DNA of 64,000 nt from Paramacrobiotus metropolitanus (lineage: Eukaryota > Tardigrada > Eutardigrada > Parachela > Macrobiotidae), in contig NW_026570302.1 in assembly GCF_019649055.1 (NCBI RefSeq), positions 124,001-188,000 of the forward strand, read 5' to 3'. The notes under the pieces were generated by a model. The model worked only from the letters and a program-made list of their open reading frames with translations. It did not search any database and had not been told where the DNA came from. The position numbers and the translations under genes are program-made. Shown here piece by piece: positions 55,192 through 64,000 of the stretch. Within the stretch, counting starts at the first letter, position 1, and each line of letters starts with the position of its first letter.

Positions 55192-55548
55192 ATGACGACC
55201 GCCAACCCCGATCCGCGGACCCCCGCCACTCCATCCCCGCGCGGTGCTGCCCCCGTGGACATGCGCAGCCCCTACATGCCGCCGCGGGCCCTGACGGCCG
55301 CGGAGCTGACCGCCGAACGCGAAGCCAAGGAGCAGAAGAGCGTGCTGCGTCTGTTGCGCCGCTACAAATGGACCATCATCGCCCCCACCCTGACCATCTG
55401 GTGCATCTACGCCGACTGGCAACGCACGCAGCGCGACAAAGCCTCGCGGGCCGCCCAGACCGCCCTGCCCCCACCGGTCCCTCCCCTCAGCGTCCCGGAG
55501 AAGGCTCCGGCGGTGGCGAAGACAGTCGCAACTGCGGCGCGATCGTAA
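55192..55548 (+). CDS. Small single-exon membrane protein, 118 aa
   Basis: ATG at 55192 in good context (CAACCATGA), stop TAA at 55546-55548. Residues 1-31 are Pro-rich (MTTANPDPRTPATPSPRGAA). A charged helix (AELTAEREAKEQKSVLRLLR) follows, then a TM segment at about 58-76 (YKWTIIAPTLTIWCIYADW), a basic stretch (QRTQRDKASRAAQ) and a Pro/Ala tail. Strong GC-rich codon bias, like OFD1 and CUL1, supports real coding. The organisation resembles small mitochondrial inner-membrane or ER proteins with one helix, but I do not recognise the family. The frame is open upstream to 55069 without an ATG, so 55192 is the first start. Confidence 0.6.
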   Translation: MTTANPDPRTPATPSPRGAAPVDMRSPYMPPRALTAAELTAEREAKEQKSVLRLLRRYKWTIIAPTLTIWCIYADWQRTQRDKASRAAQTALPPPVPPLSVPEKAPAVAKTVATAARS

Positions 55549-57067
55549 TGATGGGCGATCGGGTGTTTTTGCGACGAGAGTTGGTGTTGTGGGGTGTCGA
55601 GCATCCCCGGAAAATTTCTGGTGTTTTTTTAAACCTGTTGTTCAGTTTTTGTGAATAATTTGTTGTGCTGGTTCAGCCTGGTTGAGGAGAGTGGTCTTTG
55701 CGAAGCGGTGAACATACTACGTTACATAATAAACGACTGGTAGTGACAGGTAGTCGGTAGAATTATTTGAATTAGCTTGCTGTCAGTTTATTTAAATTTA
55801 AATTAATAAATAATAAGATTTAATAATTTTATTTGAACAAATTTAATATACATAAAATGTACCCATGGAACTGATGGAAGTAAGTACGCAGTACGACTAC
55901 GCACTCGTAGCTGTTTTACTCATTTTTAAAGTAGTTCGTAGGTGTGACTTGCGAGTTAATTTTGCGAAATGTGAATAATATTGCAGCTAATTGATGGGGA
56001 ATGATGTAGTGCACTGGCGCTAGGCAAATTTGCTATTAATTTTTGCTCACAATAATATGAATATCAGTAGCCTACGTGCTACGTACACTGAGAGCATTGC
56101 TCACACTCAGCCTCACAGTTGTAAAACTTAAAATCGATTTTGCTCTGAGCAATATTTTGACGCAATGCGGCCACCGGGAATCAGATGTTAACCATCTTAC
56201 TCACAAATGACGTCATGCGCGTACGCTATCAGAACGCATGTGATTGGTTGGCTGAGAAATTGGCTCTGTTTTTTAAATTATTATAATTTCTTAGAATAAA
56301 AATTATTTTATTTTCTTTTTCTCTCTTTACGTACTTATTTTATTATCTTTATAGAATCTTCGGTAATTAAATCATTTTGGCAATAAATCTAAAAAACAGT
56401 CAAAACCGGATTTAATGAAATTCTGCAATTGGTCCAAGCCATATCCGCTAGGCGGAGCCACAATTTGGTCATTAGCCTTTGACTTGATACCGAACGGCGG
56501 CGAAGAGCATCGAACACAGTTTTTTCGCTTCTACTTTTTCCAGTTCCTGCTTCGGGGTTCTTTCGTCAGTGAATTAATTTTATTGCTTACACGAGCTCTG
56601 AGCGCGGCAGGGATCTTTCACTTTTCGATTGATCATTTAATCCACCACGGTAATGCTGATATTTTGCCACTACTAGCAGGCACAACAAGCACTTCTAAGT
56701 TACCTGTTCCTGTACAAACCTGTTATTGACTATTCTCAGAAATTTGTTTTCGAGGTTTTACGTAGGATTTCTCTCATTCTGCGAAGGATCTCTCCTTGGT
56801 AGTGGCATCAGTCTTTAGTGTTCAGTTGGTAGTTGATCATTTATAGCCATCATCTTCTCTTAACTATACACTTTATCTCCATTCGTTCCCATTTTGGGGG
56901 GTTCCCATGAAACTGAAATCTTTGAAAAACCTGGTCAGCATTGCAATTTGCATGCGAATTTCACTGCTTGCGAAAAAGAACGTCATTGTGGCTGTGTAAT
57001 TTTCAATGAAAGATTCGGCTGTACAGGGAATTACAGTGGTCGGTTTTTGGTCTAGTTTGGCATCAAC
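55549..57067. other. Intergenic, no gene assigned
   Basis: The ORF at 56415-56729 starts MKFCNWSKPYPLGG and has no recognisable motif. The region is AT-rich, with a GC-rich switch at the CUL1 start. Confidence 0.45.
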
Positions 57068-63640
<6,573 letters not shown>

Positions 63641-64000
63641 GTGGGTGTTCGGACGTGATATTGATTTTTATAATGAAATAATAGTTTTGGTATTTTCATT
63701 AGGTTTTGTTTCTCATCGGTAAATTTCTGGGAATAAAAAAGGCTCATGTTTTAACGGAAAGTATTAGTTTGTATTATTATAAATAACTTATAGTTATAGT
63801 TTCGCAAATATTTTGAGCATTTTTAAAAATTTATAAATTTGTATAAATTTACTTACACATAGTAATGTTTTTTTCTTGTACACGTGTAATTTATTAGTAA
63901 CATTGTGGGTTTGATAGTAATGTTGTGAAAATAAAAGTTACAGGAAATCAGTGGCTGTTTCCCATTTTCTGGCCAATATCTGGTGCTAACGGAATGTTTG

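Overview
This is nuclear DNA of an invertebrate animal. Coding exons are GC-richer than the AT-rich introns and spacers, genes are split by GT-AG introns, and two conserved animal genes are present: OFD1 (centriole/cilium) and CUL1 (cullin-1). I see no marker that fixes the phylum. Compact introns and heavy local tandem duplication would suit a tardigrade or small arthropod, but that is a guess.

Layout. Positions 1-23.3 kb and 31.6-33.2 kb hold a dispersed tandem family of three-exon genes, all split by phase-1 introns. Exons 1-2 encode a divergent protein kinase domain (catalytic loop HGDLKPxN in place of HRD, DLD in place of DFG). Exon 3 encodes a domain that looks like a papain-like/C39-type cysteine peptidase fold. 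Two plus-strand members look intact (3337-6445 and 8266-10810). A third, minus-strand member runs off the left edge with a one-base frameshift in exon 1. The others are pseudogenes or exon relics (6990-7142, 11695-13802, 16031-16202, 20490-23240, 31645-33175). The family falls into two subgroups with different promoters and different patterns of catalytic-residue loss.

From 27.4 to 31.6 kb and again from 43.8 to 49.1 kb lies one duplicated block in the same orientation: a small secreted or membrane Ig-like gene followed by the 3'-terminal exon of OFD1. Only the right-hand copy of that exon is connected to the rest of OFD1 (47518-54193, minus strand), so the left block appears to be the derived copy and its OFD1 exon an orphan. 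Between the blocks are a small two-exon membrane protein gene (34597-35221), PAN/apple-like exon relics, an 8-bp-unit minisatellite and several GC-rich hairpins. A minus-strand signal-peptide/TM gene with a Ser/Pro-rich repeat tail sits at 16277-17214.

The right end is conventional: OFD1, a single-exon 118-aa membrane protein gene (55192-55548), and CUL1 (57068 to beyond 63640; twelve exons in consistent phase, C-terminal end outside the window). Two MITE-like inverted-repeat elements are well defined (5007-5452, 15116-15836), and a weaker one sits in a CUL1 intron (61717-62451).

No functional link among these genes is shown by the sequence. The most unusual content is the kinase plus peptidase-like fusion family, its shared promoter block, and its complementary pattern of active-site loss.
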